The notes: a model not told the origin generated them from the sequence alone. A stretch of DNA of 64,000 bases from Streptosporangium amethystogenes (GCF_000721075.1 NZ_JOEQ01000004.1:1-64000); one strand, 5' to 3'; shown: positions 17,072 to 25,044, counted from the stretch's first letter. Numbers and translations are program-made.

Positions 17072-18197
17072 GATCCGGCGTGAGAAACCGTTTCAGCAGG
17101 GGCGCCAGCGGGCGTTCGACCAGGGTGTGGATGGCGTAGGCCGCCAGGCACATCAGCGCCACCATGCCGACCAGCAGCACGTGCCACTGCACGACGCCGC
17201 CGAGCCGGTCGAAGATGACAAAGCCGATGTGCGCGTGGATCAGGTACAGCGGATAGGTCAGGGCTCCGGCGACGGCGAACCAGGGGCGGCCGAGCCGCCG
17301 GGTGACGCGGAGCGAGACGAGGAACAGCACAATGAAGATCGCGACGATGACGGTGACGACGACGGAGCTCTCGATCTCGGTGTGGTAGCGGGCGCCCACC
17401 TTGCCGGCGAACTCGATACCCCGGTAGACGGCGTTGCCGAAAGAGATCAGCACGATCGCGGCGAGCTGCGCCGACAGGCCGAACCGGTAGACCAGGCACA
17501 GGGCCATGCCCGCGATGAAGTAGTGCGAGAACTGCGACTGCACCACCAGGTCGGCCACCGAACGGACCGGGGCGGGAAGCACCCCGCTCTGCAGCAGGAA
17601 GGTCAGCGCCAACCAGCCCCACAGCACCCTGACGACCCGGCTTCGGGTGATGCCGATCCAGGCGAGCACGAAGACGAGCGCGTAGAACCTGATCTCGGCC
17701 CACAACGTCCAGTAGACGACGTCGACATTGGGAATGTCGGGCAACGAATTGAACATCGTCAGGTTGGCCAGATACTGCACGAGCGTGATGGGGTACTTGC
17801 CCATACTCAGCGTGACGGAGACCAGCGCCGTAATCGTCACCGCGACCCAGAAGGCCGGATAGAGACGGACGATCCGGGACACCAGAAAGGCCCCCGGACG
17901 ACGGTTCCAGGCACTGAGCAGCACGACGAAACCGCTGATCATGAAGAACATGTCCACGCCCAGGTAACCGAACCTGGCGATCTCACTCCCGACCGGAAAG
18001 CCGACCTTGCTCACGCCGCCCGCGTACGCGGAGAAGACGTAGTGGTATATCACCACCGAGACAGCCGCGGTGATACGGAGCGCATCGATTTCATAGAGCC
18101 GATCGCGCTGCGCGACATGAGGCCGCCCGGCCTCCGAGACCTGGCCGGAGGAGCTGCCACTCTCCGCGACCGCACTTCGAGGGGGGAAAGAATTCAC
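17043..18197 (-). CDS. acyltransferase-3 (OafA/YrhL-like) membrane enzyme
   Basis: 384 residues from the GTG at 18197 (GAGG four bases upstream); a GTG at 18305 would add 36 residues but has no ribosome site. Ten or so membrane helices. The family motif is early: RLYEIDALRITAAVSVVIYH, with the catalytic His at the end of helix 1, then GYLGVDMFFMISGFV and SRIVRLYPAFW. These enzymes O-acylate sugars, peptidoglycan or antibiotics at the membrane using acyl-CoA. The acceptor is unknown, and no glycan cluster is adjacent. Its 3' end overlaps lacI by 29 bp tail-to-tail. Confidence 0.87.
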   Translation of the reverse strand: MNSFPPRSAVAESGSSSGQVSEAGRPHVAQRDRLYEIDALRITAAVSVVIYHYVFSAYAGGVSKVGFPVGSEIARFGYLGVDMFFMISGFVVLLSAWNRRPGAFLVSRIVRLYPAFWVAVTITALVSVTLSMGKYPITLVQYLANLTMFNSLPDIPNVDVVYWTLWAEIRFYALVFVLAWIGITRSRVVRVLWGWLALTFLLQSGVLPAPVRSVADLVVQSQFSHYFIAGMALCLVYRFGLSAQLAAIVLISFGNAVYRGIEFAGKVGARYHTEIESSVVVTVIVAIFIVLFLVSLRVTRRLGRPWFAVAGALTYPLYLIHAHIGFVIFDRLGGVVQWHVLLVGMVALMCLAAYAIHTLVERPLAPLLKRFLTPDLRSAGWRRG

Positions 18198-18803
18198 GTG
18201 ACCTCGGCTAGTGGACGACAACTCCCCATGCAGGCAGGCGAGGGGCAATCTCGGAGCCGACACCGCCCGGACACGCCTATCGATATCGCTGGAACACTTT
18301 GCCACATCTGTCAGGGACCCGCTGATAATCAGCAGGTCTCAATGATGTAGCCACAATTCACGAGAACCATCGGATCGTTCCAGGATTGGGGATTCGATCA
18401 TTGGCCCCAGGCCGCGACCGCCCTTGACCTTGAATATCGATTAGCTGTTCGAAATTCCTGGGCGACCGCTATACGCCGGCGACAGTGACCGTAACCAGCC
18501 GAAAACCGCAGCTCAGCCCGCGTATCGGGCAGATTTCCGGGAAGCGCCTACCCGGGTCGGCCACCCGGCGGTCCAGCATGATCGCTTCCGGTCATCAATG
18601 GGACGAGATGATCACAGCTATTCGCTTCTCCGCATGACAGCCGCCGGCCACGGACTGTCGAGCAGCGCACCACCGGGCATTTCGGCCCTGTGAAACCCAA
18701 TATTACAGACGGCAAAAAAGCGGCTGCGGACAATCCGGAATGAGCTCCACTCCGCCCCCAGAGCCGGTCTCATTACAGCGGCGAGAAGTGATCACTCAAG
18801 TTA
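18198..18803. other. 606-bp region without a convincing gene
   Basis: The first 108 bp could be an N-terminal extension of the acyltransferase. The rest is less GC-rich than its surroundings and has no frame with good codon bias; a 61-codon minus-strand frame at 18548-18733 has no domain. A short repeat shared with 24.97 and 25.05 kb lies at 18741-18783. Confidence 0.6.
18741..18783. repeat. GAGCCGGTCTCATT repeat, copy 1
   Basis: Contains AGAGCCGGTCTCATTACAGC preceded by GAGCTCCACTCCG. Related copies are at 24967-24996 and 25045-25083. Intergenic here, about 20 bp from the 3' end of the broken DUF397 gene. Confidence 0.5.
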
Positions 18804-19105
18804 TCAAGCAAGATCCGTGAGGCGGCCGCTCTTGATACTTACGAGGAGGGCATCCCACTCGGCAGAAGTGAAGGCCAGCACCGGGCCGCCGGAGTCCTTG
18901 GAGTCACGGACCAGGAAGAGACGGTCGGTATCTGCTTTGTGTCGGTCTCGGCTTGAGCACTACTGGCGAGTGCGACTTCCACACAACTGCCGCCGTTCCC
19001 ACCGCTGAGGGAGCTCTTGCGCCAGACGCCGACCTCGACGCACTGGCCGCCGTTGGCGTTGCTCTGGCTGGACTTACGCCAGATCACTTGGGAGAGATCG
19101 ATCAT
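18804..19105 (-). pseudogene. DUF397 gene with a frameshift and a doubled N-terminal motif
   Basis: Starts at ATG 19105 behind GGAGAAG, its ATG overlapping the stop of the DUF5753 gene. The frame encodes WRKSSQSNANGGQCVEV followed at once by VWRKSSLSGGNGGSCVEV, so the DUF397 opening motif is present twice. About 50 residues in, the coding frame shifts: from 18932 downward another frame gives DTDRLFLVRDSKDSGGPVL and runs to a TGA at 18804-18806, which is the usual DUF397 ending. DUF397 proteins are small partners of XRE-DUF5753 regulators. Either a true frameshift or a sequencing slip at about 18932-18965. Confidence 0.75.
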
Positions 19106-19620
19106 GGAAATACTTCTCCATCCACTCGCATTTCCCGGATAACCTGCTCGATCAAGCTGCGGGTCTGGTCTGGTCCAAGGGCTCGTGCGCGCAGATGATC
19201 GAAGAGCAGGACATATGCGTCTACCTCTCGCGAATCCTCCAAATAGACGTTTCCCTGCCAATATTCAACATAAACAGTGTCTGGATCGGACATCTTATGG
19301 AAACTTAGAATGGTGAATCCGCCATCCATCGCGGGGTGAACACCAGCGGAAAAAGGCAGGACCTGGAGTGTGACATGACTCCTCTCGGAGAGTTGGATCA
19401 ATCGCTGGAGTTGGTCCTGCATGGCCTGGGCTCCCCCGACCGGTCTGCGGATGACCGCCTCGTTGAGGATGCACCACATCATGGGCGGATCGGATCGCTC
19501 CAGCACTCGCTCCTGTCGCTTCATCCGAATTGAGAGACGTCGCTCCATCTCTTCAACCGGTGGCAGCACGGGCGCGGATCTCATGACGGCTCGCGCGTAA
19601 CCTTCGGTCTGGAGCAATCC
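19102..19620 (-). pseudogene. DUF5753 regulator lacking its HTH half
   Basis: From GLLQTEGYARAVM (starting at 19620) to the stop at 19102 this is a full DUF5753 domain of about 172 residues, including MMWCILNEAVIRRPVGG and the C-terminal LEDSREVDAYVLLFDHL. Complete proteins have about 100 further residues upstream with an XRE HTH. Here homology stops abruptly at the GLLQT motif, and upstream bases read instead as the tail of an ATPase on the other strand. The frame stays open to 19809 but that extension looks unrelated. Probably a non-functional remnant followed by its DUF397 partner. Confidence 0.75.
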
Positions 19621-19752
19621 GTCTGCCCGGACACCGATCCCGACAGCGGCGGCGGACGCGGTCTCTGGCTGGTCCAGCAGCTGTCCTCGGACTGGGGCTG
19701 GTACGAGACCACGGCCGGACGGGTCGTCTGGTGCCAGCTCGGCGGGCGGTGA
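19621..19752 (+). pseudogene. C-terminal remnant of an HATPase (RsbW-like)
   Basis: In frame to a TGA at 19750-19752 the + strand reads DSGGGRGLWLVQQLSSDWGW followed by a strand ending VVWCQLGG: the G2 box and final strand of anti-sigma-type HATPase domains. The N-box and G1 box are missing because homology stops at about 19621-19630, exactly where the opposing DUF5753 remnant begins. Boundaries are approximate. It is followed five bases later by a small gene often seen behind such ATPases. Confidence 0.6.
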
Positions 19753-19756
19753 CCCC

Positions 19757-20050
19757 ATGGTCCGCTGGGACTGCCCGCCCCGCTGCCTGAGCCCGCACGT
19801 CCTCCCCACCCGATCTCACTACGAGACACTCGGCTGGCATCTCCCAAACGGGGACGAAAAGGTGCGAGTGCTCAGATGGACCTGCGACTGCGGCCCGACC
19901 CTCTACGAGCTGTGCCAGGTGGGCGAGTTGAGGTTCATCCGCCGTACGGAACGCGGACCGGAAAAATCGTCCATCGGCGAGAGTGACCGGTGGCAGGCCC
20001 CCGAGGCGGACGCGATGTGGATCGCGCTGTTGCACGGACTCGTGCGATAG
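19757..20050 (+). CDS. small Cys-containing hypothetical protein
   Basis: 97 residues, no signal peptide. Cysteines occur as C..RC near residue 6-10 and as TCDCG near 43, with WHLPNGDEKVRVLRW in between, suggesting a small metal-binding or beta-sheet protein. It probably formed a pair with the upstream ATPase, of which only the tail survives, so its expression is doubtful. The last 15 codons plus a downstream hairpin are duplicated, with decay, at 23009-23095. No function can be assigned. Confidence 0.5.
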   Translation: MVRWDCPPRCLSPHVLPTRSHYETLGWHLPNGDEKVRVLRWTCDCGPTLYELCQVGELRFIRRTERGPEKSSIGESDRWQAPEADAMWIALLHGLVR

Positions 20051-20091
20051 CGACGGGAGGTGGTCTGCGCACCACCTCACCCGCGACGCCC
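20005..20091 (+). repeat. 87-bp repeat copy 1 (gene end plus hairpin)
   Basis: Covers the last codons and stop of the small Cys-containing gene and the hairpin after it. It is about 90 percent identical (9 differences in 87) to 23009-23095. Confidence 0.8.
20057..20078 (+). terminator. hairpin after the small Cys-containing gene
   Basis: An 8-bp stem GAGGTGGT / ACCACCTC around a CTGCGC loop, starting 6 bp after the stop. In the duplicate at 23061-23082 the closing pair is C-G instead of T-A, a compensatory change that supports a real RNA stem. Confidence 0.6.
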
Positions 20092-20137
20092 CCCAGACAG
20101 GCCCCAGCTGATCCCCGTATGCCCCCCGTATCGGACT

Positions 20138-20500
20138 TCAGCGCCGTGCCAGCGCCAGCACGCTCAGTCCGAACATCAGGACGCCCAGGGGGAGATGGAC
20201 CAACGGTATGTGCGCGATGCCGAGCGCGACCTGGACCGAGGCGAGGACCAGGAAGCCGGACGCGTGCCAGACGGGCCGGGGCGAGCCGCCGCCCGGCTTC
20301 CACGCCAGTACCGCCGCGAGCACGTACAGCACCGACGCCCCGTACATCACGCGGGCTCCGGCACTGTGCAGCGTCTCTCCGTAGGGCGAGGTCAGCAGCA
20401 GTCCGGCGGAGACCGCTTGCAGGAGGATGGTCAGGGTCTGCAGGGTGATCGCGATCTGCAGAAACGAGAAGCGGCGCTGTGCCGTCGCCTGGGTCGCCAT
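20138..20500 (-). CDS. DUF6220-like four-helix membrane protein
   Basis: 120 residues with four transmembrane helices (about 13-38, 47-66, 76-96, 98-118), a size and layout like DUF6220 proteins. It begins MATQATAQRRFSFLQIAITLQ. ATG at 20500, 101 bp from the divergently transcribed ECF41 sigma factor gene, so the two may share a regulatory region. Function unknown; ECF41 factors often control an adjacent gene, which makes this a possible target. Confidence 0.7.
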   Translation of the reverse strand: MATQATAQRRFSFLQIAITLQTLTILLQAVSAGLLLTSPYGETLHSAGARVMYGASVLYVLAAVLAWKPGGGSPRPVWHASGFLVLASVQVALGIAHIPLVHLPLGVLMFGLSVLALARR

Positions 20501-20601
20501 GCCACGGTCCCCTTTTCCGCCCGGGGGCAGTAGGTCGATAAGGTCTCACCGGTCCGACGACGCGGGCCCGCGAAAGGTAAGGCGAGGGGGCGGCCGGGAG
20601 C

Positions 20602-21558
20602 ATGGGGACGGCTGGGACGAGCGCCGATGAGATGGCCGGTGAGCGACGCCAACTGCTCAATGTCGCCTACCGGTTGCTCGGTTCACTGGCCGAGTCCGAG
20701 GACGCCGTACAGGAGGCCTACGCGCGCTGGTACGCGCTGCCACGAAGCCGGCAGGACGAGATCGTGTCCCCCGGCGCCTGGCTGACGACGGTGACCGGCC
20801 GTATCTGCCTGGACGTGCTCGGCTCGGCGCGGGCCCGGCGTGAACGCTATGTCGGCGCGTGGTTGCCCGATCCGCTGCCCGACCGCGCCGAGTGGGACCA
20901 CGGCCATGGCACCGACCCCGCCGACCAGATGGTCCTGGACGAATCGGTGACCATGGCCTTCCTCGTCGTCCTGGAGTCGATGACCCCCGCCGAGCGGGTG
21001 GCGTTCGTCCTGCACGACGTCTTCCGGTACCCCTTCGCCGAGATCGCCGGCATCCTCGGCCGGACCTCCGCGGCCTGCAAGCAGCTCGCGGCCTCCGCCC
21101 GGCGGCGGGTGCGCGTCGCGCGGGCTCCGGCGACGGCGGCCGGGCAGGCCGACGCGGTGCGGCAGGTCAAAGAGGCATGGGAGACCAGGGACATCGCGGC
21201 CCTCGTCGAGCTCCTCGACCCGGCCGCCGTGATGACCGCCGACGGCGGCGGCATGGTCGGTACCGCCCTGCGTCCGATCGAAGGCGGTGCGCGCATCGCC
21301 CAGTACATGGTCGCCATCGCCGACAAGGTCGCGGGGTTCGAACTCCTGGAGCGGTCGGTCAACGGTGTGCCGGGCCTGGTGGCCCGGCGTGCCGGTGCCG
21401 TCATGACCGTGGCCTCGTTCGAGGTCGCCGACGGCCGCGTCACCCGGATCTGGGCGGTCCGCAATCCGGAAAAGCTACGGCCGTGGGTACGGGACGGCGG
21501 ACTTGTCCGGCCGACTACGACAACTGCGGCAGCCCTCACCATCCGGCTTCGAACATGA
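20602..21558 (+). CDS. ECF41-type RNA polymerase sigma factor
   Basis: 318 residues. Sigma region 2 (RRQLLNVAYRLLGSLAESEDAVQEAY) and region 4 (LPFAEIAGILGRTSAACKQL-like) fill the first 170; WLPDP at 88-92 is the linker signature of group ECF41. Residues 180-300 form a SnoaL-like C-terminal domain with DGGG at 214-217 and a terminal NPEKL, both hallmarks of ECF41/SigJ proteins. In this group the fused domain, not a separate anti-sigma factor, sets activity. No cognate oxidoreductase lies downstream; the divergent membrane gene is the nearest candidate target. Confidence 0.92.
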   Translation: MGTAGTSADEMAGERRQLLNVAYRLLGSLAESEDAVQEAYARWYALPRSRQDEIVSPGAWLTTVTGRICLDVLGSARARRERYVGAWLPDPLPDRAEWDHGHGTDPADQMVLDESVTMAFLVVLESMTPAERVAFVLHDVFRYPFAEIAGILGRTSAACKQLAASARRRVRVARAPATAAGQADAVRQVKEAWETRDIAALVELLDPAAVMTADGGGMVGTALRPIEGGARIAQYMVAIADKVAGFELLERSVNGVPGLVARRAGAVMTVASFEVADGRVTRIWAVRNPEKLRPWVRDGGLVRPTTTTAAALTIRLRT

Positions 21559-21666
21559 TCGCCCGGACAAGTCCTAACCGTGTATTCCGCACATGCCCCC
21601 GCTTGATCTGGGGCGATTACCCACTGCACTGGATCAGATATAGCTGCTGACGTGTGGAAAGCGGGC

Positions 21667-22287
21667 CTAGCCGGCGTCCGCGATGGGTGTGCACGGCTTC
21701 ACGGATGTGCCCGCCTGGGCCAGCCAGGCGCCGAGTCGCCAGGGCACCTTTGCGCCGTCGTTTTCCTCGCGGAACTCCAGCACGAGCGTCTCGTCCGAGT
21801 TGATGTGCTCCGGGAAGATCCGGATCTCACGTACGGAGATCGGCCGGGTGACCTTGGGCGAGCGCCACTCGTTCATGAGCGAACGCAGCTCGTCCGGATC
21901 GGTGGCGGGCTGCCCGTCGTAGGCCGGGTCCACGCTGCTGAATCGGCCGTCCGCGCACCGCGTGTTCGGGGCCAGGAACGCCACGTCGGCCTTGATGCCG
22001 ACCTCGCCCAGCTTGGCCTGCAGTCCCACGGGATCGCGCAGTTCGTTGACGGTCATCGTGATCGTGCCGTCGGGGCTCTTGGTCACCGCGTACGCGGGGG
22101 TCCCGGTTCCGACGATCATCGGTGTGACGACGGTCGCCGCCGCGACACCGACCGCGACCAGCAGCCGGGGTGCGGTGACGACGCGCCGCCGGGTGTGCAT
22201 CCCGTTCAGTAGCCGCCGCCTCGCTCCGGCGAGATCCTCCGGGGCGGCCGGTGGAACGGTCTCCCACATGGTCTTCAGTTCGTCCAT
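21667..22287 (-). CDS. membrane-anchored protein encoded with the ECF sigma factor (candidate anti-sigma)
   Basis: About 206 residues: a short cytosolic part with ETVPPAAPEDLAGARRRLL, one membrane helix at about residues 42-66 (LLVAVGVAAATVVTPMIVG) and a ~140-residue exported part. The layout matches the CU044_5270-type proteins that accompany ECF sigma factors; an anti-sigma role is inferred, as no zinc-binding HxxxCxxC is seen. ATG 22287 has AAGGAG seven bases upstream; ATG 22293 overlaps the sigma stop. Translationally coupled to the sigma gene. Confidence 0.7.
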   Translation of the reverse strand: MDELKTMWETVPPAAPEDLAGARRRLLNGMHTRRRVVTAPRLLVAVGVAAATVVTPMIVGTGTPAYAVTKSPDGTITMTVNELRDPVGLQAKLGEVGIKADVAFLAPNTRCADGRFSSVDPAYDGQPATDPDELRSLMNEWRSPKVTRPISVREIRIFPEHINSDETLVLEFREENDGAKVPWRLGAWLAQAGTSVKPCTPIADAG

Positions 22288-22289
22288 CG

Positions 22290-22853
22290 TCATTCTCCTT
22301 GTCCCAGGGCTTGGCGGATCTGGGTACGGGCCCGGTTGAGCCGCGAGGCGACGGTGCCCAGCGGGATGGCGAGTGCGTCGGCGACCTCCTGGTAGCTCAG
22401 TTCGGCCCAGGCGACGAGCAGCAGCACGTCGCGATCGGCCCGTTTGAGTCCCAGCAGGGCTCGTGCCAGCGGCCGGTTGACGGCCAGGGTGTTGACCCCG
22501 TCCTCGACCTGCACGCCCGGTATCTCCGCCGGATGCACACCGCTGCGGATGTACGCCTGGTAGAGGCTTCTCTCGGTGCGCCGCCGTTTTCCGATCACGT
22601 TGGAGGCGATGCCGTACAGCCACGGGCGGGCGTCGGGGCGGCCCCGGTCATAATCGCCCCGGCGCTGGAAGGCGGCCAGAAAGGTGTCGGCCACGACGTC
22701 CTCCGCCTCGCCGGGTCCCAGTCGCCTGGTCACGTAGCGGTGCAGCAGCGGCGCATGCCGGTCGAACAGGACGGCGAAGCTCTCCGGCTCGTTCAGCGAC
22801 CTCTCGATGAGGGTCGCGTCATCGCTCTCGACGACTTCGCGGGTGATTGTCAT
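22290..22853 (-). CDS. ECF sigma factor (sigma-70 family)
   Basis: 187 residues. Region 2 runs through FAVLFDRHAPLLHRYVTRRLGPGEAEDVVADTFLAAFQ with RPWLYGIASNVI at 2.4, region 4 through ADRDVLLLVAWAELSYQEVADALAIPLGTVASRL, the complete two-domain ECF layout. ATG 22853 (AAAGG upstream). Its stop overlaps the membrane-protein gene, so the two are an expected sigma/regulator pair. The signal is unknown. Confidence 0.9.
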   Translation of the reverse strand: MTITREVVESDDATLIERSLNEPESFAVLFDRHAPLLHRYVTRRLGPGEAEDVVADTFLAAFQRRGDYDRGRPDARPWLYGIASNVIGKRRRTERSLYQAYIRSGVHPAEIPGVQVEDGVNTLAVNRPLARALLGLKRADRDVLLLVAWAELSYQEVADALAIPLGTVASRLNRARTQIRQALGQGE

Positions 22854-23323
22854 GCATATTGGCCTTTCCTGGCGTATGCGGTCACCTGTACTTACCGCGC
22901 CAGGCCGAAATGCTTCACGCATCATTTGGCGACCCGTCCGGTGACCCCGCACGGCCACGTCCTACGCCCAGTCCGCGCATGCTCATCGAGAGCATGCCGA
23001 CCCCGTTCGGCGGGCGCGATGTGGATCGCACTGCCGCACGGACTCCTGCGACGGCGACGGGAGGTGGCCTGCGCGCCACCTCACCCGCGATGCCCGGCCC
23101 CACCTTCGCAAAAACCGGGGCATCGTGCAGAGACACGCACCACTGGGAGCTGTCCGGCCGATCATGTGACCGACATCCCCGCAGGTCGGCGGCGCACCGG
23201 CGACCGTCCACACTCTGCCGCCCGCGCACCGGCCGCCCGTTACGGTGCGCGCAGTGCGCACCGCCTCTGCCCCGCACTTCGGACGCTTCATCGCTTCTCC
23301 TGGCCGTGCCGAGGATTTCGTCG
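22854..23323. other. 470-bp region with gene fragments only
   Basis: Holds a decayed duplicate (23009-23095) of the end of the small Cys-containing gene and a perfect 8-bp hairpin CGGTGCGC / GCGCACCG at 23243-23263. No intact gene is supported; frames on both strands lack domains. Confidence 0.6.
23009..23095 (+). repeat. 87-bp repeat copy 2 (decayed)
   Basis: About 90 percent identical to 20005-20091. The stop codon of copy 1 (CGATAG) has become CGACGG, so this copy reads through, while the downstream hairpin is kept by a paired base change (stem 23061-23068 with 23075-23082). Confidence 0.8.
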
Positions 23324-23352
23324 TTGACAGGCTTGGCTAATTATATTAGCTT
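23324..23352 (+). promoter_or_regulatory. promoter of the hydrolase-TetR operon
   Basis: TTGACA at 23324-23329, a 17-bp spacer and TAGCTT at 23347-23352: a good SigA-type promoter 35 bp before the GTG start. The -10 element lies inside the 41-bp palindrome. Confidence 0.7.
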
Positions 23353-23373
23353 TTAGCTAACAGTATTAGCCAA
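23333..23373. promoter_or_regulatory. 41-bp palindromic operator of TTGGCTAAT arms
   Basis: Outer arms TTGGCTAAT (23333-23341) and ATTAGCCAA (23365-23373) enclose inner TTAGCT / AGCTAA arms; 16 of 20 pairs are complementary about base 23353. It covers the -10 region and is AT-rich in a GC-rich genome. It is the expected binding site of the TetR protein encoded in the same operon. Confidence 0.75.
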
Positions 23374-23387
23374 ACCTGGAGGATGTC

Positions 23388-24224
23388 GTGACCGAGTACC
23401 TTGCCGTCGACGGCGGCACGATCGCTTACGAGGTGGCGGGGTCCGGCCCGCTGGTCGCCCTCGCCCACGGCATGGGCGACAGCCGCGCCGCGTACCGTGC
23501 GGTGATCCCGTCGCTGATGGCGGCGGGTTATCGGGTCGCCGCGGTCGATCTGCGCGGCTGCGGCGAGTCCAGCGTCGACTGGCCGGCCTGGAGCCGCACC
23601 GACATCGCCGGCGACCTGCTCGCCGTGATCCGCCACCTGGGCGGCCCGGCCGTGCTCGTCGGCCACTCGGCCTCCGGCGGCGCCGCCACCATCGCCGCGG
23701 CGCAGGAGCCCTCGCTGATCACCGCGGTTGTCGAGTTGGCGCCGTTCACCCGCAAGCAGTCGATCAGCCTCGGTGACCTGCGGACGAAGCGCTTCCGGCA
23801 GGGCATGCTGCGGCTGCTCGGCACGGCCGCGTTCGGCAGCGTGCCGCTCTGGCGCTCGTACCTCGACGTGGCCTACCCCGGCGTGAAACCGGCCGACTGG
23901 GCCGAGCGGCTCGGCCGCATCGACTCCCTGATGCGCGAGCCGGGCCGAATGAAGGCCATGCAGGGCATGGGCCGCAGCGCCCCGACCGACGCCGGTGCGC
24001 AGCTCGGCAACGTCCGCTGCCCGGTCCTGGTCGTGATGGGCACGCTCGATCCCGACTGGGCCGACCCGCGCGCCGAGGGTTCGGCGATCGTCGATGCCCT
24101 GCCGTCCGGCCTCGGTCGCCTTGAGATGATCGAAGGCGCCGGGCACTACCCACACGACCAGTTCCCCGACCAGGTGGTTTCGCTCGTGCTCTCCTTCCTC
24201 CGGTCGGACGCCGCTCGTGCCTAG
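23388..24224 (+). CDS. alpha/beta hydrolase
   Basis: 278 residues, alpha/beta fold: oxyanion strand HGMGDSRAAYR, VDLRGCGES, nucleophile elbow GHSASGG (Ser at about 95), acid in VMGTLDPDWADP, and His in GAGHYPHDQFP near the end, so the Ser-Asp-His triad is complete. Cytosolic esterase/epoxide-hydrolase-like enzyme; substrate unknown. GTG 23388 follows TGGAGG (23378-23382). It overlaps the TetR gene by 8 bp, and the promoter is buried in a palindrome, which indicates induction when the regulator's ligand, perhaps this enzyme's substrate, is present. Confidence 0.9.
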   Translation: MTEYLAVDGGTIAYEVAGSGPLVALAHGMGDSRAAYRAVIPSLMAAGYRVAAVDLRGCGESSVDWPAWSRTDIAGDLLAVIRHLGGPAVLVGHSASGGAATIAAAQEPSLITAVVELAPFTRKQSISLGDLRTKRFRQGMLRLLGTAAFGSVPLWRSYLDVAYPGVKPADWAERLGRIDSLMREPGRMKAMQGMGRSAPTDAGAQLGNVRCPVLVVMGTLDPDWADPRAEGSAIVDALPSGLGRLEMIEGAGHYPHDQFPDQVVSLVLSFLRSDAARA

Positions 24225-24780
24225 GGTCGGTCTGGACCCGGCGGCCGTGGTCGCGGCCGGTGCCGCCCTCGCCGACGAGGTGGGCCTCGCCAACCTGACG
24301 ATGGGTTTGCTGGCCGAGCGTGTGGGTGTGCGTACCCCATCCCTGTACAAGCACGTGAGCAGTCAGGAGGACCTCAACCGGCGGATCGCGGCCCTGGCGC
24401 TGAGCGAGGCCGCCGACGCCGTCGGCGGCGCGATCCAGGGATACGCGGGCCGCGATGCCCTGGCGGCCGCGGCGCGTGCCTTCCACACCTTCGTCCTGGA
24501 GCACCCCGGCCGGTACGCCGCGACGATCGGCGTGGAACCGTCCAGCCCGGACGATCCGCTGGCCACCGCGAGCCGGCGACTGCTCGGCGCGTTCACGGCG
24601 GTCCTGCGCGGCTACGAGATCGGAGAGTCCGACATGGACCACGCCCTGCGCATGCTCCGCAGCCTCTGGCACGGCTTCGCCACGTTACAGGTGGCCAACG
24701 GCTTCCAGTGGAGCACCGACATCGACGAGAGCTTCGAGTGGCTGATCGCCTTCGCCGACCGGGGCCTGCGCACTGTTTGA
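24217..24780 (+). CDS. TetR-family repressor
   Basis: 187 residues. The N-terminal HTH covers LANLTMGLLAERVGVRTPSLYKHVSSQEDL (split by its recognition helix around residues 40-52); the C-terminal half is a TetR_C_13/WHG-like ligand domain (ALRMLRSLWHGFATLQVANGFQW). GTG start overlaps the hydrolase stop, so translation is coupled. The 41-bp palindrome in front of the operon is its probable operator, making the operon autoregulated. Confidence 0.9.
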   Translation: MPRVGLDPAAVVAAGAALADEVGLANLTMGLLAERVGVRTPSLYKHVSSQEDLNRRIAALALSEAADAVGGAIQGYAGRDALAAAARAFHTFVLEHPGRYAATIGVEPSSPDDPLATASRRLLGAFTAVLRGYEIGESDMDHALRMLRSLWHGFATLQVANGFQWSTDIDESFEWLIAFADRGLRTV

Positions 24781-24966
24781 GAATGCCGCCGCCGTCGGCG
24801 ATCGCCCCGGTCGCCGGGCACGGCTGGGGGCTCCTGCGGTGGGGCCATTTCAGACAGTGCACCGGAGCAGCGGGACGAATGCCAGGCTGGTCATCTCGGG
24901 CGGGACATGCGGGAGTAGGTATCGTTTTCGCGGAATTCCAGCGCGAGTGTCTCGTCCGGCTGGATA

Positions 24967-24996
24967 AACTCCGACCCCCGAGCCGGTCTCATTGCG
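24967..24996. repeat. GAGCCGGTCTCATT repeat, copy 2
   Basis: Contains CGAGCCGGTCTCATTGCGGG preceded by ACTCCGACCCC; related to 18741-18783 and 25045-25083. Confidence 0.5.
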
Positions 24997-25044
24997 GGCG
25001 GGCGGGCGAGCGGGGTCGAACGCGCTCAACCGACCACGGAGGAG

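Noticed and set aside
18548-18733. 61-codon minus-strand ORF
   Set aside because: No ribosome site, mixed codon bias, no similarity recalled; lies in decayed intergenic DNA.
19621-19809. N-terminal part of the DUF5753 frame
   Set aside because: Open, but it does not resemble an XRE domain and is the antisense of an HATPase tail and the next gene.
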